Positions 50,794 through 61,500 are shown, counted from the stretch's first letter. The stretch: DNA of 64,000 nucleotides from Edaphobacter bradus (GCF_025685645.1 NZ_JAGSYF010000004.1:1-64000), one strand, 5' to 3'. The notes: generated by a model from the letters alone, not told the origin. A program made the numbers and translations.

Positions 50794-52329
50794 TTACTCC
50801 GCGCGGCGTCGGCGGAAGAGCAGGATGCCGAGAAGCGAGACGAGTCCGGTTGCTCCAATGAGGCGCAGGGTCATCTTACGAATCCATGAGGGCGTGCGTT
50901 CGAGTGAGCCATCCTGCCATGCGTCGTGGACGGTGACGAGATCGCCGGCGAGGCCAGGGATGGTGATGGCGTCGAAGTTGGCGGTAGGGAGCGAGCCAAA
51001 GATGCGCTCGGGGCTGGGCGGTACGCCGTTGCGGTCTGTGGGGAGGGCCTGAAGGAGCGCGTTGATCTCGCCGTCGCGAGGGTCGTTGAAGAGCGAGTCA
51101 TCGGCAGTGTTGGGGAAGAGGGTGTCGTGGCCGGTCATCTTTCTCTCGATGGCGGCGACGCCATCCTGGCAGACGCCGAGGGTGTAGTAACCGCCGAAGG
51201 GGAGATCGGGGCGCGCGAGGTGCTGGCGCATATAGGCGACGACCATGAGGCCGGTGAGGCGTGTGACCTCGATGGCGTTGGCGTCGCGGTATTCGTGGGC
51301 GTGGCGGCCGAGGACCCAGGCCTGGTCGAGCGTGTCCATGGTGCGGAACTCGGCTTTGCCGTCGATGCCGAAGTAGTAGCTGACGTTGGCGTTGATGCCG
51401 GGCCTGTCTTTCGGGGCCCGAATCTGCCACTCGTACTCGGCATGGCTGACGGGGACGAGGAGCGAGCGTTTGGTTCCGGGGATGCCGATCTGGGAGTCGA
51501 TCCAGAAGGGCATCATGACGTCATCGCCTTTGAAGTGAAAATGGCCGAAGTTGGCGAAGTAGCGGGAGTCGTAGACGAGGACGGTGTGGCCGGTGGCGGT
51601 GAGGGCTTCGATGAGCGCTTGCGGGGTGGTTGCGCTGTTGCCGCCGATCTGGGCGGTGACGGTTGCGGAGTTCTCGAGTGCGTTCAGGCTGAGGCGGTTG
51701 AGGACGTCGGCCATGCGCTGGCTCTCGGCGTGCATCGGTGCGAGGGTTGGGTTGGGACCGTCGCCGCGGACGACGCCGGAGCCGAGGTCGCTAACGATGC
51801 CATCGGCTGTAAAGCCTGGGAGGGTTGAGGGGTGGTCGAGGGAGACGGTCTCGGATTTGTCGAGGGTGTAGGGACCGAGGTCGATGTACTCCCTGGCGTG
51901 GCCAGGCTGTGTGGGGGCCGTGCTGACGGTTCCGGAGGGTGCGCCGGCGTGAAGGGCGGTTTCGGTCGCTGGATTGTTTTTTGAGACGGCTTTGCTGACG
52001 ACGCGCACGGTGGGGTTGATCCCGGTCATGGTCCAGCCGGGGAAGCGGTCGAGGTGCTGCCAGTCCTTGCCGAGGATGAGCTCGCGCAGGCGATTGAGGA
52101 GTGCGGGCGTGAGGAGGGCCGGGCCCTGCTTGCCGTCTCGGTTGAGCTGGGCGAGGAGAGCTTCGGTGAAGCCGGGAGTCGCCGAGAGCTCGCGCATCAT
52201 CTGTGCGAGGAGGACGGTGTTCGGTGGCATGGGGGCATCGGGAACCACGTAGGGCGCGTCTCCTCTGCATCCGAGCAGCGCCAACAGTAGTACCACATAG
52301 GCGTAGCGGGAGCGGGTTCCTGTTCGCAT
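50794..52329 (-). CDS. large lipoprotein with C-terminal membrane anchor
   Basis: The 511-residue protein starts with a lipobox (YAYVVLLLALLGCRGDAP) and ends with a hydrophobic helix followed by arginines (LIGATGLVSLLGILLFRRRRAE cut as GLVSLLGILLFRRRRAE). This tail has the general form of a sorting anchor but no PEP or LPxTG motif is present. The middle has a possible phosphatase- or hydrolase-like region (HTVLVYDSRYF, HFHFKGDDVMMPFW), but I cannot name a family. Start at 52329 rather than 52347 on the basis of the signal. Cell-surface location is likely. Confidence 0.78.
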   Translation of the reverse strand: MRTGTRSRYAYVVLLLALLGCRGDAPYVVPDAPMPPNTVLLAQMMRELSATPGFTEALLAQLNRDGKQGPALLTPALLNRLRELILGKDWQHLDRFPGWTMTGINPTVRVVSKAVSKNNPATETALHAGAPSGTVSTAPTQPGHAREYIDLGPYTLDKSETVSLDHPSTLPGFTADGIVSDLGSGVVRGDGPNPTLAPMHAESQRMADVLNRLSLNALENSATVTAQIGGNSATTPQALIEALTATGHTVLVYDSRYFANFGHFHFKGDDVMMPFWIDSQIGIPGTKRSLLVPVSHAEYEWQIRAPKDRPGINANVSYYFGIDGKAEFRTMDTLDQAWVLGRHAHEYRDANAIEVTRLTGLMVVAYMRQHLARPDLPFGGYYTLGVCQDGVAAIERKMTGHDTLFPNTADDSLFNDPRDGEINALLQALPTDRNGVPPSPERIFGSLPTANFDAITIPGLAGDLVTVHDAWQDGSLERTPSWIRKMTLRLIGATGLVSLLGILLFRRRRAE

Positions 52330-52410
52330 TTGCCTATTAAAGCCCAAATGAGGGGACCGAGCCTACACCTCAAGGGAAGAGCCGATCCTGTCAGAAAGGG
52401 AGCCGTCAGA

Positions 52411-53466
52411 TCAGCCAGCGAGTGCGGGATAGTCGACGTAACCATGAGGACCGGAAGCATAGAACGTATGCGGCTCAGGATGGTTCAATGGAGCGTTCTT
52501 CGCGAATCGTGCCGGAAGATCGGGATTCGCGATGAAGAGCTTCCCAAATGCCACCGCGTCGGCCTTGCCCTCATCAAGCAGTTGCTGTCCGGTCTTCTGA
52601 TCGATGGCTTCATTGGCGACGAAGATTCCGCCAAAGACCTGCTTGAGATCGGGGCCGAGGCTGTCCGGACCCACATGCTCGCGAGCAGCAATGAAGGCAA
52701 GTTTGCGCTTCCCGAGCTCGCGCGCGGCGTAGGTGAAGGTGGCGGTGGGGTTGGAGTCGGAGATGCCGTGCGCGTCGCCGCGCGGGGCAAGGTGCATGCC
52801 GACGCGGCCGGGGCCAAAGACGGAGATGGCAGCATCGGCTGCTTCGAGCATGAGGCGGGCGCGGTTTTCGATGGGGCCGCCGTACTCGTCGGTGCGGTGG
52901 TTGGAGCCGTCCTGAAGGAACTGGTCGAGCAGGTAGCCGTTGGCTCCGTGGAGTTCGACGCCGTCGAAGCCCGCGAGCTTTGCGTTCTGGGCGGCGCGAC
53001 GGAAGGCCTCGATGGTCTGCTTGATCTCTTCGATGGTGAGGGCGCGGGGTGTGGGGTATGGGCGCTGCGGGCGGAGGAGGCTGACGTTGCCGGTGGCCGC
53101 GATGGCGCTGGGAGCGACGGGCTGGCGGCCGCCGAGAAGCTCGGGGTCGGAGATGCGGCCGACGTGCCAGATCTGTGCGAAGATCCGGCCTCCTGCATTG
53201 TGCACCGCTGCCGTAATCGGCTTCCACGCCTCCACCTGTTGCTGCGACCACAACCCAGGCACATTTGCGTAGCCGACGCCGAGCGGATCGACGGGGATGC
53301 CCTCGGAGATAATGAGGCCCGCCGAGGCACGCTGCGCGTAGTACTCCGCCATCATGGGAGTGGGGATGTGATCCGATGTGCCGCGAAGGCGCGTGAGCGG
53401 CGCCATGAAGATGCGGTTGGGAAGATGAAGGTCACCAAGCTGAATAGGGTCGAAGAGCGAAGGCAT
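52411..53466 (-). CDS. old yellow enzyme family flavin oxidoreductase
   Basis: The 351-residue enzyme is an FMN-dependent ene-reductase like NemA, reducing activated double bonds or nitro compounds with NAD(P)H. Motifs are LGDLHLPNRIFMAPLTRLRG, QIWHVGRISDPE, the substrate-binding GVELHGANGYLLDQFLQDGSNHRTDEYGG cut as HGANGYLLDQF and NHRTDEYGG, and a phosphate-binding FGKLFIANPDLPARF. Length is standard. It lies alone on the minus strand upstream of the galU gene. Confidence 0.95.
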   Translation of the reverse strand: MPSLFDPIQLGDLHLPNRIFMAPLTRLRGTSDHIPTPMMAEYYAQRASAGLIISEGIPVDPLGVGYANVPGLWSQQQVEAWKPITAAVHNAGGRIFAQIWHVGRISDPELLGGRQPVAPSAIAATGNVSLLRPQRPYPTPRALTIEEIKQTIEAFRRAAQNAKLAGFDGVELHGANGYLLDQFLQDGSNHRTDEYGGPIENRARLMLEAADAAISVFGPGRVGMHLAPRGDAHGISDSNPTATFTYAARELGKRKLAFIAAREHVGPDSLGPDLKQVFGGIFVANEAIDQKTGQQLLDEGKADAVAFGKLFIANPDLPARFAKNAPLNHPEPHTFYASGPHGYVDYPALAG

Positions 53467-53537
53467 CCAGTTTTCTCCGTACGGTGGGTACGGCAGATTG
53501 GATGATTCAGGAAACGTGAAAGATGCTCCACAGGGAA

Positions 53538-53564
53538 GACCGGTTCGCGACGCTCGAACCGGTC
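53538..53564 (-). terminator. hairpin downstream of galU
   Basis: GACCGGTTCG (53538-53547) pairs perfectly with CGAACCGGTC (53555-53564). It lies just after the galU stop on the minus strand. It lacks a T run, so termination is possible but not certain. Confidence 0.45.
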
Positions 53565-53582
53565 AGTCCAGGCTGAGGATCC

Positions 53583-54458
53583 TTAGAACGGAAACGACTT
53601 GAGCCATGCGCGGAAGTCTGCGCCTAGCTGGTTGTTCTTGAGGCCGAACTCGACTGTCGCCTTCAGGAAGCCGAGCTTGTCGCCGGCGTCGTGACGTTTG
53701 CCCTCGTAGCTGAAGCCGTACACCTTCTCGTGCTGCAGCAGTGCCTTGATGCCGTCGGTGAGCTGCAGTTCGCCGCCAGCGCCAGGCGTAATACGCTCAA
53801 GCATCTCGAAGATGCGTGGCGTGAGAATGTAGCGGCCGATGATCGCGTTCTGCGATGGGGCCTCTTCCGGCCGTGGCTTCTCGACCATGTCCTTGACGGC
53901 AAGCAGCCGTGGATTCTTCGCATCCGGAGTGCAGTCGAGACATCCGTACGACGAGATGGCCGGTCCCGGAACAACTTCGGAGCCGAGAATCGTGGACTGC
54001 GTCTCGTTGAACGCCGCCACCATCTGCTTCATGCAGGGAATCTTCGCGTCCACTATGTCGTCCGGCAGCAGCACCGCGAAGGGCTCGTCGCCGACGAGCT
54101 CTTTGGCCTGCAGCACAGCGTGGCCGAGGCCGAGGGGTTCAGACTGCCGCGTGTAAGTAATCTTGGCAAGCTTCGAGACAGAGCGTGCAACCTCGAGCAG
54201 CGCAGTCTTGTTCTTCGCGGCGAGCGTCGCCTCAAGCTCGAAGGACTTGTCGAAGTGGTCTTCCATTGTCGTCTTGCCGCGACCGGTGACGATGATGATC
54301 TCTGTGCAGCCCGCAGCTACGGCCTCTTCGACACCGTACTGGATCAGCGGCTTGTCGACCAGGCACAGCATCTCCTTGGGAGTTGCTTTGGTTGCGGGGA
54401 GAAATCGTGTGCCGAGACCTGCGGCGGGAATTACAGCTTTGCGGATTTTTTGAGTCAT
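53583..54458 (-). CDS. galU: UTP-glucose-1-phosphate uridylyltransferase
   Basis: The 291-residue enzyme makes UDP-glucose for cell envelope sugars. It shows the nucleotide loop VIPAAGLGTRFLPATKATPKE, MLCLVDKPLIQYGVEEA, FDKSFELEATL, PLGLGHAVLQAKELVGDEPFAVLLPDDI cut as GLGHAVLQAKELVGDEPF, and VEKPRPEEAPS with the late GYLD-region substitute. Length is standard. The gene stands alone. Confidence 0.96.
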   Translation of the reverse strand: MTQKIRKAVIPAAGLGTRFLPATKATPKEMLCLVDKPLIQYGVEEAVAAGCTEIIIVTGRGKTTMEDHFDKSFELEATLAAKNKTALLEVARSVSKLAKITYTRQSEPLGLGHAVLQAKELVGDEPFAVLLPDDIVDAKIPCMKQMVAAFNETQSTILGSEVVPGPAISSYGCLDCTPDAKNPRLLAVKDMVEKPRPEEAPSQNAIIGRYILTPRIFEMLERITPGAGGELQLTDGIKALLQHEKVYGFSYEGKRHDAGDKLGFLKATVEFGLKNNQLGADFRAWLKSFPF

Positions 54459-54615
54459 GTATTCCTTGGATGCAATTCGATTGTTGAAATGCTAGCAAAG
54501 CCAGTGATGTGGAAGGCATAGCACCGTTGGGGCAGGGCAGTGGCATAAGAGTTCGCGCACTCGCTATCACCAGGTCGCGGGATGAATCGGTCCTTGTGCT
54601 GTGGTAGCTTAGGGC

Positions 54616-55656
54616 TTGGATCAACCCACGGTGAAGACGCAGACGCATGGACGTATTCCGCAGCTGGACGGTGTTCGTGCGGTCGCGATTCTGATGGTAT
54701 TTCTGAATCACGCTTTTCGAGTCAAGCTCATGTGGATGGGCGTCGATCTGTTCTTCGTCCTCTCAGGTTTCCTGATCACCGGAATCCTGCTCAAGCAACG
54801 GACGAAGGAGATGGGGCGTTACTTCAAGGAGTTCTACGCGCGCCGCGTGCGCCGAATTCTGCCGCCGTATCTGCTGCTGCTGGTGGTGGCGACAGCGGTG
54901 TTCGGCTTCGCGTGGATGCGGCACATCTACCTTTACTTCGGCCTGATGAACTTCATGCTGGCATTTCAGCTTCCAATGCCAAGCAGCTTGTCTGTGCTCT
55001 GGTCGCTTGCGGTCGAGGAGCAGTTTTACCTGCTGTGGCCGTTTGCCGTGTATCTGCTGAGCGAGGCCGCGCTCGGATGGACGACCGTAGCGCTGATCGT
55101 GGCTGCCCCGATCCTCCGCTTCACGTGCACGCCGCTGTTTGCCAATTACTGGCCGATCTATTCGCTCACGCCCTTTCGCATGGACCTGCTACTGATCGGC
55201 GGGCTGCTGGCGATCGGCTGGCGCAACCACCGCGCGACCATCGAGCGTTACGGACACTATGGCCTGGCAATGCCGTTTCTCGCGGCCGCATTGCTGTACT
55301 ACGCGGCGAACCGTTACCACTTTACGACCACGACCAACTCGCCGGGCGCGAATGCGCTGATCTACGAGTTGAGCCTTATAGCATGCGCTGGATTCGTCCT
55401 ATGGGCGCTGAGCGGGCGGTGGGTGAAGGTCCTGACGCTGCCTCCGATCACCTACCTTGGGCGTATCAGCTATACGGTCTATCTCATCCACACCACCGCG
55501 CTGCTGCTGGCACACGAGCATCTGTCGCACTACCTGGCCGTCGTCGCAGGGACAACGGGCACACTGATCTACGCAGAGTTGTCGTGGCGCTTCCTTGAGG
55601 AGCCGCTGCTAGGCCGGCAGCCCAAGGAAGCTTCAGTTGTTGTGGTGGCCGACTAA
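54616..55656 (+). CDS. acyltransferase 3 family membrane protein
   Basis: The 346-residue protein has about ten hydrophobic helices and the OafA/YrhL pattern: IPQLDGVRAVAILMVFLNHAF with the catalytic His, FFVLSGFLITG, YFKEFYARRVRRILPPY and SLSVLWSLAVEEQFYLLWPF cut as WSLAVEEQFYLLWP. It would transfer an acyl group to a cell-surface sugar or lipid, but the acceptor is unknown. Start codon is TTG at 54616. galU upstream could hint at an envelope-sugar role, though the genes are divergent. Confidence 0.93.
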   Translation: MDQPTVKTQTHGRIPQLDGVRAVAILMVFLNHAFRVKLMWMGVDLFFVLSGFLITGILLKQRTKEMGRYFKEFYARRVRRILPPYLLLLVVATAVFGFAWMRHIYLYFGLMNFMLAFQLPMPSSLSVLWSLAVEEQFYLLWPFAVYLLSEAALGWTTVALIVAAPILRFTCTPLFANYWPIYSLTPFRMDLLLIGGLLAIGWRNHRATIERYGHYGLAMPFLAAALLYYAANRYHFTTTTNSPGANALIYELSLIACAGFVLWALSGRWVKVLTLPPITYLGRISYTVYLIHTTALLLAHEHLSHYLAVVAGTTGTLIYAELSWRFLEEPLLGRQPKEASVVVVAD

Positions 55657-55665
55657 CCCGCCGGG

Positions 55666-57447
55666 CTAGAGTACTGGCGAGTCGTCGTGAAGCATGGTCT
55701 TACGGATGATCTTGACCGGAGCAAAACCCTGCCGCATGAACGCGTCGTGGAAGTTCTGAAGATTGAAGGCCGCTCCCTGCTTCTTCTTCACGTCCTCGCG
55801 GAGCTTCATGATCTCGAGCTTTCCGAGCGTGTAGTAAAGATAGGTTGCGTCGGCAGTCCCGCGCTTGGTCTCGACCAAGCCAACGGAGTGGGACTGGTAT
55901 CCCTCTTTGACGAAGAAGTCCACGGCCTGATCGAAGGTGAACTGACCCGTGTGCAGCTTGATCGAATTCACGAAACGTGCGTCGCGCAGCAGCGCATCCT
56001 GCAACTGGCCGAGCTTGATCAGCCTGGCCTCGCGAACCTGCTCCGGAGTCGCGTTCGCAGGTGCCGCAGCGTATCCTTCATCGAGCATCATCTGTTCGGT
56101 GTAGTGGGCCCAGCCCTCAATATTGGTGTTCGCGCCAATCACTTTGCGGATGTTCGACGGAAACTGCGGCATCCAGAGGAACTGCGTGTAATGGCCGGGG
56201 TATGCTTCGTGCACTGAGGTCGAGACGATCGTGCCTACGTTGAAGCTGGCCATATGCTCGGCAAGATGCGCCGCTGTCCAGTTTTTCTCCGGCAGCGTCA
56301 CGTTGAAGTACGCCTTTGTCGAATGGGTCTCAAACGGGCCCGGGGGATCCATTGAGGCAAGCGTAGTCGCGCGCATGAAGGGCGGTGTCTCCTCGAGCGT
56401 TGGCTGTACGGTCGAAGGGATCGTGATGATGTGGTGGGTGTTGATAAACGCGATCAGCGAGTCGAACGTGTTGTGGAACGAATCGAGCAGCTTGTCCGGC
56501 GCCGGATGAATCGTGGCCAGCTCAGCCAGAACCTCGGTCGGAGTCTTTGTCGGGTCGATCTCCTTCGCAATGCGCGCGAATTCAGCCTGGTTCTTGTGCA
56601 GATCGGCATACGCAATGTCGAGCAGGCGATCGAGCGGAATATCCACCATCTCGTCGTAGGAGAGCTTCTTCGCGAAGGTCTCTGCGCCAAATCGGAAGTC
56701 GCCGTTCGAGCGAGGCATAAGATCACTCTTCATCCACGCGCCGTACTCCCTGAGGGCCTGGATGACCGCCCCATTCGACTTGTCGAAGGCCGCGCGGGTG
56801 GCGGGATCCGTCACATCCTTGAAGGCCTTCGGAACATCGCTCACGAAGAAGCTCACGAGGCCCTCGATCTGCTCGAGTGCAATCTCGGTGTAGATGCGTG
56901 GCGGGTTCTTCAGGTTCCTGCGTGCCTCTTCCAGCACCTGCGGCATCTGCTTCTCGCGCTCGATCAACGCACGCAGCCGAACATCTGCGGGAGCATAGTT
57001 GCGTTCCATGATCACAAAGGCCGAGTTCGTAATCCCAGAAGAGTATGCGTCCGGGTTCTTCTCCCAGGGGCGAATCACCTCAAGCGTCAGCAGGCTCGAA
57101 CGAATGCTGTTGAGCAGCATGGCATAGTCAGCCGCGGGACTGGCATCAAGCGCCGAGGGGTCGATCGCAGCGAGCTTCTTCTCGTACTCATGCAGCGCGG
57201 CGGTCTGTTTCTGAATGGTGGCCGGGGAGTAGTCCTCGAGCTGCGAGTCGTATTGATGCAGACCCGCCTGTGTTCCCAGCGTCGGCGAGAAGTGAAAGTA
57301 GACGTCGGAGAAGTACCGGTCTGCCAGAAAGCTGAACGACTGAGCGGCTCCGTCAGCCGAGAGGCTCTGAGCTGGTGCCGGAGCACATGAGGTCGATGCG
57401 AGCATAATCGCTCCAAGAATGGTTGTGGCGGCGTGTTTGCGGGTCAT
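55666..57447 (-). CDS. DUF885-family exported peptidase-like protein
   Basis: The 593-residue protein has a lipoprotein-like or signal segment (MLASTSCAPAPAQS) and the DUF885 pattern throughout: LADRYFSDVYFHFSPTLGTQAGLHQYD, DYAMLLNSIRSSLL and the metal-binding HEAYPGHYTQF at about residue 412, then IEGWAHYTEQMMLDEGY. HEAYPGH is the metallopeptidase-like HExxxGH signature of the family. Location is probably periplasmic or membrane-anchored. Substrates are unknown. Confidence 0.9.
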   Translation of the reverse strand: MTRKHAATTILGAIMLASTSCAPAPAQSLSADGAAQSFSFLADRYFSDVYFHFSPTLGTQAGLHQYDSQLEDYSPATIQKQTAALHEYEKKLAAIDPSALDASPAADYAMLLNSIRSSLLTLEVIRPWEKNPDAYSSGITNSAFVIMERNYAPADVRLRALIEREKQMPQVLEEARRNLKNPPRIYTEIALEQIEGLVSFFVSDVPKAFKDVTDPATRAAFDKSNGAVIQALREYGAWMKSDLMPRSNGDFRFGAETFAKKLSYDEMVDIPLDRLLDIAYADLHKNQAEFARIAKEIDPTKTPTEVLAELATIHPAPDKLLDSFHNTFDSLIAFINTHHIITIPSTVQPTLEETPPFMRATTLASMDPPGPFETHSTKAYFNVTLPEKNWTAAHLAEHMASFNVGTIVSTSVHEAYPGHYTQFLWMPQFPSNIRKVIGANTNIEGWAHYTEQMMLDEGYAAAPANATPEQVREARLIKLGQLQDALLRDARFVNSIKLHTGQFTFDQAVDFFVKEGYQSHSVGLVETKRGTADATYLYYTLGKLEIMKLREDVKKKQGAAFNLQNFHDAFMRQGFAPVKIIRKTMLHDDSPVL

Positions 57448-57510
57448 AGCCTGTACTGTGAGTCTACAGACTCCAAGCGGCCTCGCGCACGCTGGATCAC
57501 TGCGTTTGCG

Positions 57511-58041
57511 CTACCGAGTTTCGGGCAGCGAGTAGTTGAAATCGTAAGAGTGCTTGCCGTCGACGATATTGATCGTCATCCTTCCCACCAGTCCGGTGAG
57601 TTGCCCAGTGCCGGAGTCGGGCACCACTGTTATCGAGAGCGACGGCACTCCCCGGTTCATCACGCCTGTGTGCTGCAGCACGAAGGTCCCGGTGTGTCCT
57701 CGCAGCGTGCCGCTGACTACCTCAATGGCGACATAGCCCGCTGAGCCCTTGGTTGCGGTCGAAGCCGAGAGCATCTCGCCCTTGCTTGTAGCCTCCAGAT
57801 CGCCGTGGAAATGCTTGTCGATAGTCATGCGGCCGAGGCTGGGATCGATCCCGAGGCTGGGATCGATCTTGTCGTCCGCGGGTGCCAGCGTGACTTCGAA
57901 AAGTCCGGTAGCATGCATGGACATAGCGGTCTCGTTCCTGGTTGACATTGGGGCCGAGAAGCGGGTCTGCGCGTGCGCCGCGACGAGCGGGAGACAAAGA
58001 AGAAACGCAGCAATTGGCACCGCGCGGCGGCGCAGAAACAT
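57511..58041 (-). CDS. exported DUF3224 protein
   Basis: The 176-residue product begins with a signal peptide (MFLRRRAVPIAAFLLCLPLVAAHAQ) and then carries the DUF3224 barrel: ATGLFEVTLAPADDK, MTIDKHFHGDLEATSKGEML, GYVAIEVVSGTLRGHTGTFVLQHTGVM cut as YVAIEVVSGTLRGHTGTFVL, and the last strand GKHSYDFNYSLPE. A tandem duplication gives IDPSLG twice in a row. Function unknown. It begins 10 bases after the cupin stop and is likely co-transcribed with it. Confidence 0.9.
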   Translation of the reverse strand: MFLRRRAVPIAAFLLCLPLVAAHAQTRFSAPMSTRNETAMSMHATGLFEVTLAPADDKIDPSLGIDPSLGRMTIDKHFHGDLEATSKGEMLSASTATKGSAGYVAIEVVSGTLRGHTGTFVLQHTGVMNRGVPSLSITVVPDSGTGQLTGLVGRMTINIVDGKHSYDFNYSLPETR

Positions 58042-58051
58042 GGGGGCTCCG

Positions 58052-58531
58052 TCAAACGACGATGCGTCCAATATGATCCTTCGGTAAAGGGTATTCGTCA
58101 TTGTGCGCACTGATTGAGGGGAAGACGCCGTACCGCACCATCACCTCGCTAATGCCAGCAATGTCCGGAGGCCCTTCAGGGTTGAAGTGCATGCTCAACT
58201 CGCGAAAGAACCCCGACCCCAAGACTCCGGGCGTATGCATACACATCATCCGGGCGGTGGTGTCCCCAAGATTTGTATAGAAGTGCGGGGTGCCCCTGGG
58301 AACAAAAAGCGTGTCCCCGGGCTCGACGGGAATCTCCTTGCCATCCAGAGTCCAGGTGACAACCCCGTTCATCCCGAAGACGGTCTCGTCATATTTGCGA
58401 TGAATGTGAGGGAGGCGAACATTTGCATGCGGGGGAATCGTCACCTCGTACAGATCCAGGCTCCCCGCCGTTTCGTGCCTGGTCTTGATGAAGGTAATGC
58501 TCATCTCGCCAACGCGAATCGTCTCATGCAT
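58052..58531 (-). CDS. cupin-domain protein
   Basis: The 159-residue protein has one cupin barrel with metal ligands in VRLPHIHRKYDETVFGMNG (His, His, Glu) and the second motif with VEPGDTLFVPRGTPHFYTNLG. It is soluble and may be a dioxygenase-like enzyme or a small-molecule binding protein. Start chosen at ATG 58531 (MHETIRVGE). It is upstream of the DUF3224 gene with a gap of 10 bases, so the two form an operon. Confidence 0.92.
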   Translation of the reverse strand: MHETIRVGEMSITFIKTRHETAGSLDLYEVTIPPHANVRLPHIHRKYDETVFGMNGVVTWTLDGKEIPVEPGDTLFVPRGTPHFYTNLGDTTARMMCMHTPGVLGSGFFRELSMHFNPEGPPDIAGISEVMVRYGVFPSISAHNDEYPLPKDHIGRIVV

Positions 58532-58579
58532 GGGAGCACCTCCAGATGAAGGAATCATACTCCTGCACCAGACTCGCAA

Positions 58580-61500
58580 TCAGCGAACCGCTTTAGAGGT
58601 ATCCAAGGCATCCAGCAGCTCGCGCGTTTCGACAAGAACATCCTCCGCCTTTGCGCTTGTAAGCGGCCAGCGCAGAACACCCTGCGGGCTGAACTGCGCG
58701 CCCCGCCTGGCGTTTCGGCTGACCAGCTTCATCAGCACGCCGGGATCGACAACGCGGCCGCTGTCAGTCGCTCCGTCTGCCGGTTCGGCAAATTTGATGT
58801 GGAGCATCTCCACGAAGCTCTTCACCTTGTTGTGTTCGACCTGCGTCCGCTTGCGGTCCATCTGCGCAATCCCGAGCTGCTGGCACTGCAGCCGCAATTC
58901 ACCCGCCGCCAGCAGGTTGAGCACTGACTCCGGCGGCGTGCCATACCTGTCCTGCAACTCATCGCGAACCCCCGCAAGCTCTTCGAAGGTCTCCGCGCCA
59001 GCGATACGCTTGTACATCCGCAGCCGCTGGTTCTCCTCGGGAATGTAGTCCGAATCGATGCGCACACTGATGCCAAGATTGAGCACTGTCGCCGCATGCG
59101 CCGGCTTCTCTCCCTCGCCCTTGATCTTTCGCACGGCTTCTTCGAGCATCGTCGTATACATCTCAAACCCGATGGCCTCGATGTGGCCTGACTGTTCGCC
59201 GCCCAACATGTTTCCAGCGCCGCGAAGCTCCAGGTCGAGCGCGGCGATCTTGAAGCCCGCGCCAAGGTCAGAAAACTCCTTCAGCGCAGCTAACCTGCGC
59301 CGCGCAATCTCCGTCAGCTCTGTCTCCGGCGGAATCAGCAGATACGCGTAGGCGCGCCGGTTCGAGCGTCCAACACGCCCGCGCAATTGATATAGCTCCG
59401 AGAGCCCATGCCGGTCCGCGCGATTCACGACGATGGTGTTGGCCAGCGGAATGTCCAACCCGTTCTCGATGATCGACGTCGCCACCAGCACGTCGTACTC
59501 GTGGTTCATGAAGGCCAGCATCACGCGCTCCAGCTCTGCCTCAGGAAGCTGTCCGTGTCCAACTACGACGCGCGCCTGCGGCGCCAGCTCGCGAATCTTC
59601 GCGGCAAGGTCGTAGATCGTCTCCACGCGATTGTGAACGAAGTACGTTTGCCCGCCGCGCTCCAGCTCCATCTCGATCGCCGTCCGCACCAGCTTCTCAT
59701 CGAACTTAGCGACGATCGTCTGGATCGCCATGCGGTCCTTCGGCGGCGTCTCGATCACGCTCATATCGCGCAGCCCGATGAGCGACATGTGTAGCGTGCG
59801 TGGAATCGGCGTCGCCGACATGCTCAGCACATCAATCGCAGCGCGCATGTGCTTCAGGCGCTCCTTGTGCCGCACGCCGAACCGCTGCTCCTCGTCGACG
59901 ACGAGCAGCCCCAGATCCTGAAACTTCAGGTCCTTCGAGAGAATCCGGTGCGTCCCGATGAGAATATCGACCTTGCCCTGCTCGACCTTCTCAAGAATCT
60001 CCTTCTGCTCCTTCGCCGTGCGGAACCGCGAGATCATCTCGACCGTGACGGGAAAGTTCGCAAACCTCCGCTTGAAGCTCTCGTAGTGCTGGAAGCTCAG
60101 CACGGTGGTCGGCGTCAGTACAGCCACCTGCTTCGAGTCCTGTACGGCCTTGAACGCCGCACGCATGGCGACTTCGGTCTTGCCGTAGCCCACGTCGCCG
60201 CACAGCAGCCGGTCCATCGGCTGCGTCGACTCCATATCGGCCTTGATGTCTGCAATCGCCGAGAGCTGATCGTCGGTCTCGTTGAAGTCGAAGGCGTCCT
60301 CGAACTCGCGCTGCATATTCGTGTCAGCCGAAAATGGCGTGCCCTGTGTCGCCTCTCGCTGCGCATACAGCTTCAGCAACTCGGCGGCCATGTCGGCCAT
60401 CGCCTTCTTCACGCGGGCCTTGGTCTTCTGCCAGCCCTGCGTGCCCAGCTTGTTGAGCTGCGGCGCAGGCCCCGTCTCCGTCGAGCGGTACTTCTGAATC
60501 AGGTCCAGCCGCGTCAGGGGAACATACAGCTTCGCTTCATCCGCGAACTCCAGGATCATCAGCTCCAGCGGAGGCGCGTCGTTTTCCTCAATGACTCGTA
60601 GCCCGCAGTAGCGTGAGATGCCATGCTCGACGTGGACGACATAATCGCCTACTGCAAGATCGCGGAAGTCCGAGATGAACGCGGCAGCCTTCGATCTCCC
60701 ACGGCGAGCCGGCCGCACCGTAACATCCGCCTCGTCCGACAGATCCTGCGCGCCGAAGATCACCATCTGCCGCGCCGTCGCCTTGTCGAGGTCGAGAATC
60801 TGCACGCCCGCCGCAATCGTCGTCTTCACGATCACCGGTGTCCGCAGATCTCCCGCCAGATAGCTCGACTCTGAGTACACCGTGGAGGATCCATGCTCGA
60901 TGCGGGACCCAAGCCGGTAGGGAATCTGGTACTCCTGCAGCATCCCGGCCAGCCGCTCCACCTCGCCCTGGTTCGGAGCCGTCAGCAGAATCCGCGCCTC
61001 CTGCCGCATTAGCGACTGCAGCGCATCCACCAGCGCCGGGATCGATCCGTGGAACCGCTGCGTTGGCCGCGTCGCAAAGTCCACCTCCGAGAGCTCGCTG
61101 CGGTCCGCCTCCAGCACATCCACCGCGCCGAGCTGATCGAGGTCGCACCCCGTCGTGCGCCGCAGCCGGTCCTCAAGGTCCCACGGCGAGAGATAGACAT
61201 CCTCCGGCCGTACGAGCGACCCGATTCCGGAGCGGTCGTGCCGCTGCTCGACCTTGTTCCACCAGCGCTCGCCCTGGTTCTTCACCATCGCCGGCTCTTC
61301 GACGAAGACCCGCGTGGACGTCCCCATCAGGTCCAGGAGCGTCTGGTTTGCGCCTGCCACGGGAGCGAAAAACTCCCACCCCGGAAATACGGTCGCCTCG
61401 CCCGTCCGTGTGGCAACGTGCGTCTGCAACTCCACCGGCTCCTCGCCCCCCTCCAGCGCCGCACCGGCCGAGCCTGCGCGAGTCAGCCGCGCGTTGATCG

